Positions 1-7,624 of a DNA stretch of 39,061 bases are shown here, in pieces. Position numbers and translations under genes: made by a program. Under the pieces are notes generated by a model. It made no database searches. It saw nothing but the letters and a program-made list of their open reading frames with translations, and was not told the origin of the DNA. This DNA is from Acetobacteraceae bacterium. Lineage in GTDB: Bacteria > Pseudomonadota > Alphaproteobacteria > Acetobacterales > Acetobacteraceae. The stretch is from NCBI GenBank assembly GCA_024280945.1, contig JAMXLO010000140.1, positions 1 to 39,061 on the forward strand, given 5' to 3'. Position 1 is the first letter of the stretch. The number at the start of each line of letters is the position of its first letter.

Positions 1-257
1 GCCGGATGCCCGGTGCGCACCGCGTGCGGTATCGGTTTCAGACCGTCGGCCTGCATGTCGCGTCCTGTGAGCACCGCCAGCACGCCAGGCGCTGTGCGGG
101 CGACTGCAGTGTCGATGCCACGAATCAGCGCGTGCGCGTGCGGCGATCGCACCATCACAGCATAGGCCTGACCGGGTACGCTGGTGTCGTCGCTGTAGCG
201 GCCGCGTCCGGTGAGCAGGCGAAGGTCCTCCTTGCGGCGCACCGGTTGTCCGATCAT
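1..257 (-). CDS. CoxL/xanthine dehydrogenase-type molybdopterin subunit, N-terminal fragment
   Basis: Only the first 85 residues are in the window; the gene continues past the left edge. The protein begins [20 protein letters not shown] and continues with [23 protein letters not shown]. This is the a/b-hammerhead start of the large molybdopterin-cytosine-dinucleotide subunit of CO dehydrogenase, xanthine dehydrogenase and aldehyde oxidase enzymes. The family hydroxylates aldehydes, heterocycles or CO with a partner [2Fe-2S] and an FAD subunit; the partners are not visible here. A GGAGG sits 5 bases before the ATG at 255-257, which fixes the start. The substrate cannot be told from this part, and the active-site Glu region lies outside the window. 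It differs from the IorB-type enzyme at 23128, which carries a Tat signal; this one has no signal peptide and is probably cytoplasmic. Confidence 0.85.
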   Translation of the reverse strand, partial: MIGQPVRRKEDLRLLTGRGRYSDDTSVPGQAYAVMVRSPHAHALIRGIDTAVARTAPGVLAVLTGRDMQADGLKPIPHAVRTGHP

Positions 258-337
258 CACGTCCTCCCACGCTCCGCAGGAGCGTGGCCGATGGACCCTA
301 GGCGATCAAGCCCGACATTGCTGCGAACGAAGGGCGG

Positions 338-1303
338 TTACCCGCCACAGAGTTGGGTTACGATGTCGTCGTGCAACGCTGCGACCTCGGTCTGCACCCA
401 ATCCAGGAATGGCGACAGCCCGCGCCCCAGGATGTCGTCGACCGTCTGGCTGGCCAGCATCGTGCGCAGGTGGTCGAGCCGCTCCAGTGCCTGGGCGCAG
501 CCGCGCAAGTGATATCGGCTGCGCAGCGTGGTCAGATGCCAGTCGAGCTGCGCCAGGCTCAGCGCCGCGGAGCGTGGAAAGGCGGCATTCAGCAGCAGGA
601 ATCCGGCAACCTCACGCGCCACATAGCCATGCGGGTATTCGCGTCGATAGGCATGGTATCCTGCAGCAGCACGCAGCAGCTCATTCCATTCGCCGGCATC
701 GATCACCGCGTCCGCCACCGCGGTCGGCATCAGTGCATCGAATTTGGTGTCGATCAGCCGAGTGATCTGATCGGCGCGCTCCAAATGCCGGCCAATCATG
801 TAGAAGTGCCAGCACTGGTCGCGATAGAACGTGCCTTCGGTCAGCCCGGTGTGCGCCTGCACCCCTTCCTTCAGCATGGCACAGACCCCGGACAACGCCT
901 CGGCCGCAATGTCGATCGCGCTCAGTGCACTGATCCTGCCCTGAAACACGTTGATCTGCAGCCACATCTCGGTGGAGATCAGCGCCCGTAAAGTTCGTGC
1001 GTTGTCCTTGGCGCTACGGATCGCGGACTGCACCGACGTGGGGTTCTCGGCGTCCAGCAGATAGAACTCCGCCACGCGGGTCGCCTCCGGCGCAGCGTGC
1101 TTTTCGAAGAAGGCAGCGGCATCTCCGTTGATCCGCAGCAGCGACAGCCAATTGCGTCCGCCTTCGGCGTCCCGCGCGAAGGTCTTGGTCACATCGATCA
1201 ACCGCGCGAGGTTCTCGATCCGCTCCATATAACGCGCGAGCCAAAGTGCACTGCCCGCGTGCCGCGCGATCAAGTGCTTGTTGGTCGAGATCGCCTCGCT
1301 CAT
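338..1303 (-). CDS. Alpha-E domain protein (DUF403)
   Basis: A 321-residue, helix-rich protein with the alpha-E hallmark near its N-terminus (residues about 16-35: HAGSALWLARYMERIENLAR, then LIDVTKTFARD), a second element WHFYMIGRHLERADQITRLID in the middle, and an LDHLRTML-type helix near the end. Family members occur almost always beside a circularly permuted ATP-grasp protein and are thought to act in an ATP-dependent peptide-ligase or modification system; no reaction has been established. The ATG at 1301-1303 overlaps the TGA of the upstream ATP-grasp gene (ATGA), so the two are translationally coupled. An in-frame start 12 bases further upstream is possible but would ignore the coupling. 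The transglutaminase and proteasome-like peptidase genes that often complete this locus are not in the window. Confidence 0.9.
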   Translation of the reverse strand: MSEAISTNKHLIARHAGSALWLARYMERIENLARLIDVTKTFARDAEGGRNWLSLLRINGDAAAFFEKHAAPEATRVAEFYLLDAENPTSVQSAIRSAKDNARTLRALISTEMWLQINVFQGRISALSAIDIAAEALSGVCAMLKEGVQAHTGLTEGTFYRDQCWHFYMIGRHLERADQITRLIDTKFDALMPTAVADAVIDAGEWNELLRAAAGYHAYRREYPHGYVAREVAGFLLLNAAFPRSAALSLAQLDWHLTTLRSRYHLRGCAQALERLDHLRTMLASQTVDDILGRGLSPFLDWVQTEVAALHDDIVTQLCGG

Positions 1304-2742
1304 GCCAGAACCCAAGTATCCTTCGACCCGCCACCCTGCGATGAGTTCACCACCAGCGACCCGGGGCGCAACGCGACCCGCGTCAGCCCGCCCGGCAACA
1401 CCCAGGTATCGCGTCCCGTCACAGCGAAAGGACGCAGATCGATGTGCCGCGCTCTCACCCCTTCACCGCACAAGGTCGGACTGACCGAAAGGCTGATCAT
1501 CGGCTGGCTGATATAGTTCGCCGGATTGGCCTTCAGTCGGCCACGAAACTCATCGAGTTCCGCAGCGCTCGCGTGCGGACCGATCAGCAGCCCATAGCCA
1601 CCAGACTCGGCCACCGGCTTCACTACCAGCTCATGCAAATGCGCCAATGTATATGCCAGGCCTTCTGCGTCGGCACAGCTTCGGGTGTCGACATTCGGCA
1701 GGATCGCATTCTCACTCAGGTAATAGTGGATAATGCGCGGCATGTAGGCGTACACCGCTTTGTCGTCGGCCACACCCGTGCCAACCGCATTGGCGATTGC
1801 AACAGTGCCATGCCGCCACGCGTCCATCAGTCCGGGGACGCCGAGTTGGCTGTCCGGACGGAACGCGTCAGGGTCGAGGAAGTCGTCGTTCAGCCGTCGG
1901 TAGATCGTGTGCACCGGCGTCAGTCCCGCCGTGGTGCGCATCCACACGCGGCCATCCTCCACGACGAGGTCGCGGCCTTCCACAAGCGGCACGCCCATTT
2001 CGCGCGCGAGGAATACGTGCTCAAAGTAGGCAGAGTTGTAGATACCCGGCGACAGCAGCACCACCTGCGGATCGCTGACGCCCCCTGGCGCGATCTCAGC
2101 CATGGCGCGGTGAAGCCGAAGGCCATAATCGTCGACGCTTCGCACGCGCAGGCCCGCCATCAGGTCGGACAGCACCCGCAGTGTCATGTGGCGGTTCTCG
2201 ACCACGTAGGCCACACCCGATGGCGTGCGCGCGTTATCCTCCAGCACGAGAAAGCGCCCGGCTTTGTCGCGGATAATGTCGGTGCCGCAGACATGCACAT
2301 AGGTGCCATGCGGTGGATGAAAGCCGGCCATCGCCCGGCAGTAACCAGCATTGCCCAGCACCAGTTCGCGTGGCACGACGCCATCGTTCAGGATCTTCTG
2401 GTCGTGGTACACATCATGCAGGAAGAGGTTCAGCGCGCGCACCCGCTGAACGACCCCGGCTTCCAGGGTCTGCCATTCATCCGCAGTGATCACACGGGGG
2501 ATCAGATCGAATGGCAGGATGCGGTCGATCGCCGTGGCATCGGAATACACAGTGAAGGTGATTCCGCGCGCCAGCAGGTCGCGTTCGGCATCGGCCGCGC
2601 GCTGACGCAGTGACTCGACCGGCAGGTTGCGCAGCCGCTCGCGCAGCAGTGTCAACGCCGAATTTGGCGGCTCACCCGGCCGCAACATTTCGCAGAACAG
2701 GCTGCCCGGATCGTAGTTCGCCAGAACGCCGTCCCGCCGCAT
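1300..2742 (-). CDS. Circularly permuted ATP-grasp protein
   Basis: A 480-residue protein of the circularly permuted ATP-grasp family (DUF404/DUF407 type). Recognisable stretches are the N-terminal YDPGSLFCEMLRPG, GITFTVYSD, then DLIPRVITADEWQTLEAGVVQR, LNLFLHDVYHDQKIL, FLVLEDNARTPSGVAYVVENR and the late VVKPVAESGGYGLLIG. ATP-grasp enzymes join a carboxylate to an amine through an acyl-phosphate; in this family a peptide or amide-bond ligase is predicted, but the substrate is unknown. It is the first gene of a coupled pair with the alpha-E gene. A GAGG element lies 7 bases before the ATG at 2740-2742. The MFS gene lies upstream on the same strand, 134 bases away, so it may or may not be co-transcribed. 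Confidence 0.92.
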   Translation of the reverse strand: MRRDGVLANYDPGSLFCEMLRPGEPPNSALTLLRERLRNLPVESLRQRAADAERDLLARGITFTVYSDATAIDRILPFDLIPRVITADEWQTLEAGVVQRVRALNLFLHDVYHDQKILNDGVVPRELVLGNAGYCRAMAGFHPPHGTYVHVCGTDIIRDKAGRFLVLEDNARTPSGVAYVVENRHMTLRVLSDLMAGLRVRSVDDYGLRLHRAMAEIAPGGVSDPQVVLLSPGIYNSAYFEHVFLAREMGVPLVEGRDLVVEDGRVWMRTTAGLTPVHTIYRRLNDDFLDPDAFRPDSQLGVPGLMDAWRHGTVAIANAVGTGVADDKAVYAYMPRIIHYYLSENAILPNVDTRSCADAEGLAYTLAHLHELVVKPVAESGGYGLLIGPHASAAELDEFRGRLKANPANYISQPMISLSVSPTLCGEGVRARHIDLRPFAVTGRDTWVLPGGLTRVALRPGSLVVNSSQGGGSKDTWVLA

Positions 2743-2876
2743 CCGCCACCCTCAACTTCAGTTGGTCGAGGAAGCCTTGCACGTTTCGTACCGGGCGGTC
2801 ACGCCACGGCAACAGTCGCAACGCGTGCCGCTGCCTAAACCGCGGCCGGCGGCTGCGCGTTGCCTGTGCAGGTTGC

Positions 2877-4070
2877 TCAGCGGCGGCTTGCCAGCGCGAT
2901 CGCTCCCCCCAGCAGCGCGGTCGCTGCCGCCAGAGGCCCGAAGCCGCCGAAGCCAAAGCTGCCGATCATCCATCCGCCCAGCCCGGCGGCGCCGAGCCAG
3001 CCGATGCTGTTGGCGGTGACGTTCAGTCCCATCACCGTGCCGCGCACGTGCTCCGGCATGCTGCCGAGTGATGCCATCAACGAGGGTCGCGCGATGGCGT
3101 TGCAGAAAACGTAGACAAAGCCGAGTGCGACCGAGGTATGCAAGTCAGGCTGCCAGCCGAACAAAGCGAGCGCGGCGACGCCGGATGTCAGCATTGCTGC
3201 AGCGAAGATCACCAGCCGGTCGGGCAGGCGGTCGGCGAGCTGGCCGCCCAGCACCGTGCCGACGATGTTGCCCAGGGCGAATATACCGAGCGGCAGTGCC
3301 ACCTCATCGAGCGCCAGCCCGTACGTGGCTTGCAGAAATGTCGCGTAATACACCGCGACCAGCCCGTAGCAGATGCGCTCGGCGATCCCCATTGCAAGCA
3401 ACCGCATCACCGGCCGCGACAATGCGGCGTTCAGCGACGGCATCCGCGACCTGCTGAGCGTACTGTCGCTCCGTCGCCTCGAGGTGGTCGCGAGCAGGCT
3501 GGCCGCGGTGAGCAATGCCAGCCCGGCGATGCACAGGTTCACGCCGCGCCAGCCGATCCAGGCGCCCACCCACGCCGCGAGCGGGACACCGATCAGCAGC
3601 GTCAGCGACTGTCCGCTCATCACCCAGCCGAGTGCGCGCCCCTGCTGCGTCGGCACCACGCGTGTCGATACCTCGGTGAAGATCGTGCCGCTGAACAGGC
3701 CGCAGAACCCTCCAGCGATGGTGGCCCAGACGGCAACACTCAGGAAGCTGGGGGCGGCCGCAATACCTGCTGCTGCCACCGCAAGTCCCAAAGGTCCGCC
3801 GATGAGAAAGGGCCGTGTGCCCCACCGGTCGGCCCCTGTGCCAGCGAAGATCGAAGTGATGCCCCAGGTGATGGAGTTGATGGCGACCAAATTGGCGATC
3901 AGTGGCACGCTGGTGTCGAGATCGCGTGCCATATCGATCAGGAACGGCGCACGCGTCGTGCCGCTGGCAGACACGGTGAACATGGCCAGCGAGGCCGCAG
4001 CCAGCAACGGCCAGGGCATACGCTCGCGAACGGCGAGCCGGCCAGCAATCTGACGAAGCATTCCCCCCAT
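2877..4070 (-). CDS. MFS transporter
   Basis: A 397-residue, very hydrophobic protein with about twelve predicted transmembrane segments in the usual 6+6 arrangement. Typical major-facilitator signs are GADRWGTRPFLIGG in the loop after the second helix (motif A position), GWVMSGQSLTLLIGVPLAAWVG near helices 4-5, and GGQLADRLPDRLV in the second-half loop. Its last helices read WLGAAGLGGWMIGSFGFGG. The family uses the proton gradient to move small molecules; the architecture resembles drug or metabolite exporters but the substrate is not evident. Starts at 4068-4070 and at 4059-4061 are both possible. It is transcribed divergently from the toxin-antitoxin pair that begins at 4133, leaving about 62 bases for two promoters. 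Confidence 0.9.
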   Translation of the reverse strand: MGGMLRQIAGRLAVRERMPWPLLAAASLAMFTVSASGTTRAPFLIDMARDLDTSVPLIANLVAINSITWGITSIFAGTGADRWGTRPFLIGGPLGLAVAAAGIAAAPSFLSVAVWATIAGGFCGLFSGTIFTEVSTRVVPTQQGRALGWVMSGQSLTLLIGVPLAAWVGAWIGWRGVNLCIAGLALLTAASLLATTSRRRSDSTLSRSRMPSLNAALSRPVMRLLAMGIAERICYGLVAVYYATFLQATYGLALDEVALPLGIFALGNIVGTVLGGQLADRLPDRLVIFAAAMLTSGVAALALFGWQPDLHTSVALGFVYVFCNAIARPSLMASLGSMPEHVRGTVMGLNVTANSIGWLGAAGLGGWMIGSFGFGGFGPLAAATALLGGAIALASRR

Positions 4071-4132
4071 CCAGCAGTCATCACATCCGGATGTGCTTGA
4101 CGCCAGAGGTGGCGGAGCCGTACCGTGTTCCT

Positions 4133-4369
4133 GTGAAAAATATCACAGTTTCTGTGGATGACGAAACCTACCGTCGTGCGCGCATGAAAGCGGCCGAACA
4201 GGATACCTCCGTGTCCGCCCTGGTGCGCCGCTTTCTGGTCGATCTCGCCGCCGGAGAGACCGAGACCGAGCGCCTCAAACGGCAGGAGCGAGAGCTGCGC
4301 GAGCGGATCACGAAGTTCCGCGGCGGCGACCGGTTGGGTCGTGATGAGGTGCATCGTCGCAGCAAATGA
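4133..4369 (+). CDS. Ribbon-helix-helix antitoxin (VapB/CopG type)
   Basis: A 78-residue protein starting VKNITVSVDDETYRRARMKA and continuing with EQDTSVSALVRRFLVDL. This is a ribbon-helix-helix fold: a beta strand that contacts DNA, then two helices. The C-terminal half is charged (RLKRQERELRERITKFRGGD) and should be the segment that binds and neutralises the toxin. The GTG at 4133 is chosen because the RHH strand starts directly after it; an ATG at 4091 would add 14 residues with no family character. The gene overlaps the PIN-domain toxin gene by ATGA, the classic antitoxin-first order. As in other pairs the complex is expected to repress its own promoter, in the short gap before 4133. Confidence 0.85.
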   Translation: MKNITVSVDDETYRRARMKAAEQDTSVSALVRRFLVDLAAGETETERLKRQERELRERITKFRGGDRLGRDEVHRRSK

Positions 4370-4782
4370 CGGCCCTGCGGTTTCTCGACACGAATATTCT
4401 GCTCTATTCCATCAGCAGCGAACGCGCTGAGGCTGAAAAGCGAGAACGCGCGATTAGCCTGCTGGGGAGAGACGACATCGGGCTCTCCGTTCAGGTTCTC
4501 GGCGAATTCTACGTGCAGGCTACCCGCGCTACCCGCCGTGATGCGCTGGCGCACGAGATAGCCGCCGGATTGATCGAGGCATGGCTACGCTTTCCGGTTC
4601 AGAATCTCACGCGCAAGATTGTCTTGAATGCATTGACGATCAAGGCGGCGCACGGGTTTTCTTACTGGGACAGCGCTATCATTGCGGCAGCCTCTGCACT
4701 GGGGTGTCGCGAGCTTTATACCGAAGACCTGACGCATGGAGGGGACGTACAGGGGGTGCGAATCATCGATCCGTTCCGGTAG
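4366..4782 (+). CDS. PIN-domain toxin (VapC-like ribonuclease)
   Basis: A 138-residue PIN-domain protein. All four acidic positions expected for the Mg-dependent active site can be seen: Asp8 in FLDTNILLY, Glu47 in VLGEFY, Asp102 in YWDSAIIAAA and Asp121 in YTEDLTHG. VapC-type toxins cut specific RNAs, often initiator tRNA or the sarcin-ricin loop of 23S rRNA, and stop growth until neutralised by the antitoxin; the target of this one is unknown. The ATG at 4366 overlaps the antitoxin stop, so the pair is coupled. The reading frame is intact and the length is normal, so the module is probably functional. Confidence 0.9.
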   Translation: MTALRFLDTNILLYSISSERAEAEKRERAISLLGRDDIGLSVQVLGEFYVQATRATRRDALAHEIAAGLIEAWLRFPVQNLTRKIVLNALTIKAAHGFSYWDSAIIAAASALGCRELYTEDLTHGGDVQGVRIIDPFR

Positions 4783-4889
4783 AGAAGGCCCGGCGGGACG
4801 CAACTTCCCCTTTTGCCAGATCCTACTACACTCGCACCGAGCGGAAGGGCCGCCGTGGGCGGCTCAATAATATGGGAGAACGACAAGAG

Positions 4890-6596
4890 ATGGCGTACGA
4901 CCTGTTGATCCGTCATGGCCGCATCGTCGATGGCTCGGGGATGCCGGCATACCGCGGCGACATTGCGGTGAAGGACGGCAAGATCGTCGAAATCGGCAAG
5001 ATCGATGGAGCCGCGACGCGCACCGTCGATGCCGATGGCCTGGCGGTGTCGCCTGGTTTCATCGACAACCATTGTCACTACGATGCACAGGTGACGTGGG
5101 ATCCACTGTGCACCTTTTCGCCGCAGCATGGCGCCACCACGGTGATCTTCGGCAATTGCTCGCTGTCGCTGGCGCCGGTGCGTCGCGGCAAGGAAGAGCG
5201 CATGGCCGAGTTCCTGTCCTACGTCGAAGCAATTCCCATGGAGGTGCTGCGCACCGTCGATGTGAACTGGGAAACGTTCCCACAATACATGGACCGGCTC
5301 GACAAGAACCTGGGCGTGAACGCCGGCACGCTGATCGGCCATACCGCGGTTCGCTACTACGCGATGGGCGAGGACTGCCAGAAGCGCGCGGCGACCGACG
5401 ATGAGATCAAGACCATGCAGGAGGTCGTACGCGACGGCATGAAGGGCGGCGCGATCGGCTTTTCCGGTTCGCGTCAGAAGGGTCACTTTGATCCCCAGGG
5501 CGTGCCGATCCCGGCGCTATGGGCCGACGAGAAGGAGGTTTTTGCGCTGGCCGATGTGCTGCGCGAACTCGGCACCGGCACAGTGCAGATGGGTGGCGGC
5601 GTCGATCCGGAGCTCAGCGACGGGATGATGGCGCGCTTGGCGGAGGCCTGTGGCCGGCCGGTGATCTACAACAGCCTGAGCCAGACCGTGCGCACCGGCG
5701 ACAAGTGGAAGCAGCATATCGCTCGCGTCGACGAGACGGCGCGCGCCGGCATCCGCGCCTACCCGATGTGCAGCCCGAACCGCGTGACGCAGGACTTCAC
5801 CATGAAGAACTGCCAGGTGTTCCGTGGTTTGCCAACCTGGCATCCGATCCTGATCTCGTCGGATGAAGAGAAGATGCGTGCCTATTCCGATCCGCAGGTG
5901 CGCGACAAGCTGCACGCCGAGGCGGTGGAGCGGTCGGTGCCGATCTCGGGGGCCATCGGGTTCTCCAAGACCTGGTGGGACTACATGTGGGTCAACGAGC
6001 CAGTGCTGGAGAAGAACAAGCACCTGCAGTTCAAGACCATTGGCGAGATCGCCAAGTTGCAGAACAAGCGGGTGATCGATGCATTCCTGGACCTGGTCGT
6101 CGAGGAGAAGCTGGAGACCCGTTTCCTGCAGGCCGAGAACAACATCGACGACGAGGCGGTCAAGACCATCCTGACCTATCCAAATGCCTTCATCGGCCTG
6201 GGTGACGGCGGGGCGCATGTGCAATTCCATGGCGGCTACGGCTACACGACGCGGCTGCTCGGTGAGTGGGTGCGCGAGAAGAAGGCGATGACCCTGGAGC
6301 AGGCGGTGCGGCGGCTCACCTTTGAGTCGGCATCGCTGTTCGGCATCACCGATCGTGGCCTGCTGCGCGAAGGTCTCGCGGCCGACATCGTGCTGTTCGA
6401 TCCAGACACGGTACAGCCGGGCAAGGAGAGCGTGGTGCACGACTTCCCTGCCGGCGGCTGGCGCATCAAGGAGCCGGCCGAAGGCATTCACATGACGATT
6501 GTGAATGGCCAGGTGCTGCTGGAAGACGGCAAACACACCGGGGCGCTTCCGGGACGCGTGATCCGCAACTCCTGGTACCAGGCGCATCGCAACTGA
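4890..6596 (+). CDS. N-acyl-D-amino-acid deacylase-type amidohydrolase
   Basis: A 568-residue metal-dependent amidohydrolase of the D-aminoacylase group (COG3653). It starts MAYDLLIRHGRIVDGSGMPA, the small beta domain of the superfamily, followed by GFIDNHCHYDAQVTWDP, where His61 and His63 form the HxH metal motif. HGATTVIFGNCS, GALIGFSGSR-like and GDGGAHVQFHGGYGYTTRLL elements follow, and the end returns to the beta domain (GLAADIVLFDPDTVQ). Relatives hydrolyse N-acyl-D-amino acids or other amide and lactam bonds; the exact substrate is open. The ATG at 4890 has a GGAG 11 bases upstream; an ATG at 4872 is an alternative. No signal peptide, so cytoplasmic. It is followed on the same strand by two oxidoreductases and an amino-acid-type exporter, which suggests a shared catabolic or detoxification role. 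Confidence 0.9.
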   Translation: MAYDLLIRHGRIVDGSGMPAYRGDIAVKDGKIVEIGKIDGAATRTVDADGLAVSPGFIDNHCHYDAQVTWDPLCTFSPQHGATTVIFGNCSLSLAPVRRGKEERMAEFLSYVEAIPMEVLRTVDVNWETFPQYMDRLDKNLGVNAGTLIGHTAVRYYAMGEDCQKRAATDDEIKTMQEVVRDGMKGGAIGFSGSRQKGHFDPQGVPIPALWADEKEVFALADVLRELGTGTVQMGGGVDPELSDGMMARLAEACGRPVIYNSLSQTVRTGDKWKQHIARVDETARAGIRAYPMCSPNRVTQDFTMKNCQVFRGLPTWHPILISSDEEKMRAYSDPQVRDKLHAEAVERSVPISGAIGFSKTWWDYMWVNEPVLEKNKHLQFKTIGEIAKLQNKRVIDAFLDLVVEEKLETRFLQAENNIDDEAVKTILTYPNAFIGLGDGGAHVQFHGGYGYTTRLLGEWVREKKAMTLEQAVRRLTFESASLFGITDRGLLREGLAADIVLFDPDTVQPGKESVVHDFPAGGWRIKEPAEGIHMTIVNGQVLLEDGKHTGALPGRVIRNSWYQAHRN

Positions 6597-6614
6597 TGAC
6601 CAGCTAGCAATCGA

Positions 6615-6648
6615 GGCGCGAGGTCGGGATTTTTACCCGCCTCGCGCC
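6615..6648 (+). terminator. Hairpin after the amidohydrolase gene, possible terminator
   Basis: An inverted repeat with arms GGCGCGAGGTCGGG (6615-6628) and CCCGCCTCGCGCC (6636-6648) and one bulged base, closing a short AT-rich loop. It begins 18 bases after the amidohydrolase stop. There is no run of T after it, so it is not a standard intrinsic terminator; it may slow transcription or protect the 3' end of the transcript. Confidence 0.4.
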
Positions 6649-6663
6649 GCTGCGCCTCCTCGC

Positions 6664-6673
6664 GCCACGTGGC
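6664..6673. promoter_or_regulatory. Perfect 10-base palindrome upstream of the first LLM gene
   Basis: GCCACGTGGC reads the same on both strands and lies about 48 bases before the start codon at 6722. A symmetric site at this distance could be an operator, but ten bases in GC-rich DNA can also arise by chance. Confidence 0.25.
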
Positions 6674-6721
6674 ACGATCCCCTAAGCTTCGAGCAGACAA
6701 TACAACGAGAGGGAGCAGGCC

Positions 6722-7567
6722 ATGCACTTCGGCGCGTCGATGTTCTTCACCGACTACTCGATGACCTCCGCGGAACTTGCCCAGGCACTGGAAGCTCGCG
6801 GCTTTGAATCCATCTGGGCACCCGAGCATTCGCACATTCCCACTTCGCGTCGTTCGCCTTTCCCGGGTGGCGGCGATCTGCCAAAGCAGTACTACGACGC
6901 GATGGACCCGTTTGTGACGCTGACCGCGGCCGCGGTGGCGACCAAGTCGCTGAAGGTAGGCACCGGCGTCTGCCTGGTGAACCAACGCGATCCGATCCAG
7001 ACCGCAAAGCTGGTCGCCTCGATCGACCAGGTGTCTGGTGGACGTTTCCTGTTCGGTATCGGCGTCGGCTGGAATGCCGAGGAGATGGAGGACCACGGCA
7101 CCGTATTCACCACGCGCGCCAAGCTGGTGCGCGAACGCGTCGAGGCAATGAAGGCGATCTGGACCAAGTCCAAGGCCGAGTATCACGGTGAGTTCGTCAA
7201 CTTCCCCGAGATGATGGCCTGGCCGAAATGCGTACAGAAGCCGCACGCGCCGGTGATCGTCGGTGGCGCCTTTCCGCAGGCGGCGCGCCGCGCGGTGCGC
7301 TATGGCGACGGCTGGATTCCGCTGGCCGGACGCGGCGATATCATGATGGCGATCGGCAAATTCCGCGAGATGCTGAAGGAGGCAGGCCGCGACGAGGCGT
7401 CATGCCCGATCACGCTGTTCGGCTGCGCCGACGATGCGGACACGTTGAAGCGCTATCGTGACGCCGGTGTGGTACGCGCCTGCGTCAGCCTGCCGGCGGA
7501 GAAGGGCGACACAGTGTTGCCTGTCCTCGACAAGTGGGCTGGCCTGATCCAGCAGGTCAACGGCTGA
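6722..7567 (+). CDS. LLM-class (luciferase-like) flavin/F420 oxidoreductase, copy 1
   Basis: A 281-residue luciferase-like monooxygenase superfamily protein (TIM barrel binding FMN or coenzyme F420), closest in style to the TIGR03619 group. Markers are the N-terminal MHFGASMFFTDYSM, ESIWAPEHSHIPTSRRSP, the central IDQVSGGRFLFGIGVGWNAE and KPHAPVIVGGAFPQAARRAV. The annotation F420-dependent is usual for the group, but the cofactor cannot be read with certainty from sequence. A GGGAG lies about 7 bases before the ATG. It is the first of two adjacent paralogs; this copy has a shorter loop around residue 203 (GRGDIMMAIGKF) than copy 2 (GRPDQYGDVFDFMPKF) and a different segment around residue 225. 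It probably works on a compound related to the product of the upstream amidohydrolase; this is inference from position only. Confidence 0.9.
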   Translation: MHFGASMFFTDYSMTSAELAQALEARGFESIWAPEHSHIPTSRRSPFPGGGDLPKQYYDAMDPFVTLTAAAVATKSLKVGTGVCLVNQRDPIQTAKLVASIDQVSGGRFLFGIGVGWNAEEMEDHGTVFTTRAKLVRERVEAMKAIWTKSKAEYHGEFVNFPEMMAWPKCVQKPHAPVIVGGAFPQAARRAVRYGDGWIPLAGRGDIMMAIGKFREMLKEAGRDEASCPITLFGCADDADTLKRYRDAGVVRACVSLPAEKGDTVLPVLDKWAGLIQQVNG

Positions 7568-7576
7568 TTCGACGCA

Positions 7577-7604
7577 GCGTGGCCGCCCATCGTGCCGGCC
7601 ACGC
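7577..7604 (+). promoter_or_regulatory. Stem-loop between the two LLM paralogs
   Basis: A perfect 9-base inverted repeat, GCGTGGCCG (7577-7585) and CGGCCACGC (7596-7604), with a 10-base loop. It fills the 57-base gap between the paralogs and stops 7 bases before the GGAGG of copy 2. No T tract follows, so it is more likely an RNA-stability or partial-attenuation element than a full terminator. Confidence 0.5.
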
Positions 7605-7624
7605 CTCCAACGGAGGAAAGACCG

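Noticed and set aside
1444-2613. 389-codon open frame on the plus strand
   Set aside because: Antisense to the ATP-grasp gene, with His/Gln/Arg-rich composition and no motif.
5517-6587. 356-codon open frame on the minus strand
   Set aside because: Antisense to the amidohydrolase, which has clear family motifs throughout.
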